From Sphingobium sp. (GTDB lineage Bacteria > Pseudomonadota > Alphaproteobacteria > Sphingomonadales > Sphingomonadaceae): a DNA stretch of 7,051 nt. The DNA lies in NCBI GenBank assembly GCA_030148625.1, contig JASBTC010000170.1, positions 1 through 7,051 on the forward strand, read 5' to 3'. Under the pieces are notes generated by a model, which was not told where the DNA came from, ran no database searches, and was given only the letters and a program-made list of their open reading frames with translations. The position numbers and the translations under genes are program-made. Shown here one piece after another: positions 6,972 to 7,051 of the stretch; the first letter of the stretch is position 1, and each line of letters opens with the position of its first letter.

Positions 6972-7051
6972 ATGGATCGCCGTCGGTTTCTCGAAGGGAC
7001 GGCGGCGACCGTTCTGCTTGGCGCGGCAGGGCAGCCGGCGATAGCCGGTGC
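6972..7051 (+). CDS. N-terminus of a Tat-exported protein (3' end outside window)
   Basis: Only 26 complete codons are present. GGAG at 6962-6965 lies 6 nt before the ATG at 6972; an in-frame GTG directly before it (6969) is less likely. The peptide starts MDRRRFLEGTAATVLLGAAG, a twin-arginine signal (RRRFL) with a short hydrophobic core and a probable AIA|G-type cleavage near residue 25. The gene follows the receptor by 49 bp in the same direction, so it probably belongs to the same transcript. The mature protein lies outside the window and its function cannot be called; another exported hydrolase would fit the locus, but that is only a guess. Confidence 0.75.
   Translation, partial: MDRRRFLEGTAATVLLGAAGQPAIAG

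Overview
The window is GC-rich and densely coded. It looks like a chromosomal segment from a sphingomonad or related alphaproteobacterium. The basis is inference from content: an outer-membrane TonB-dependent receptor with the N-terminal style common in Sphingomonadales (IIVTAQRREQSLQDVPIAITA-like, residues 50-70), strong G/C bias at third codon positions, G-rich Shine-Dalgarno sequences, and several genes for exported hydrolases. No RNA gene, CRISPR array, insertion sequence or integrase is visible.

Layout. A DUF885-family gene with a Tat-type signal runs on the minus strand from 1062 down past the left edge; only its first 354 codons are present. A 266-bp divergent intergenic region (1063-1328) separates it from a plus-strand series: two tandem, clearly paralogous Sec-exported amidohydrolases of the COG1228 (prolidase/imidazolonepropionase-like) type (1329-2621 and 2647-3930, 25 bp apart); a second regulatory region (3931-4062); a small exported SnoaL/NTF2-like protein (4063-4554); a TonB-dependent receptor (4637-6922); and the first 26 codons of another Tat-signal protein (6972 to the right edge). 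There is no gene-free stretch longer than 300 bp.

How the genes may work together (inference). Every gene product carries an export signal: two Tat, three Sec, and one outer-membrane receptor. The locus therefore reads as an envelope uptake-and-hydrolysis module. The receptor would bring a small substrate across the outer membrane, and the periplasmic amidohydrolases and the DUF885 protein would cleave amide or peptide bonds. The SnoaL-like protein would bind or process a product. The substrate cannot be read from the sequence; dipeptides, N-acyl amino acids or ochratoxin-like amides are all compatible with the enzyme family.

The most interesting non-coding signal is a shared regulatory architecture. 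A 15-bp inverted repeat TTGCGT-N3-ACGCAA occurs once in each of the two main regulatory regions, in both cases within a cluster of TTGC/GCAA half-sites spaced about 10-15 bp apart that ends 66-68 bp before the next start codon. This suggests that one unidentified regulator controls both the amidohydrolase pair and the SnoaL/receptor unit.
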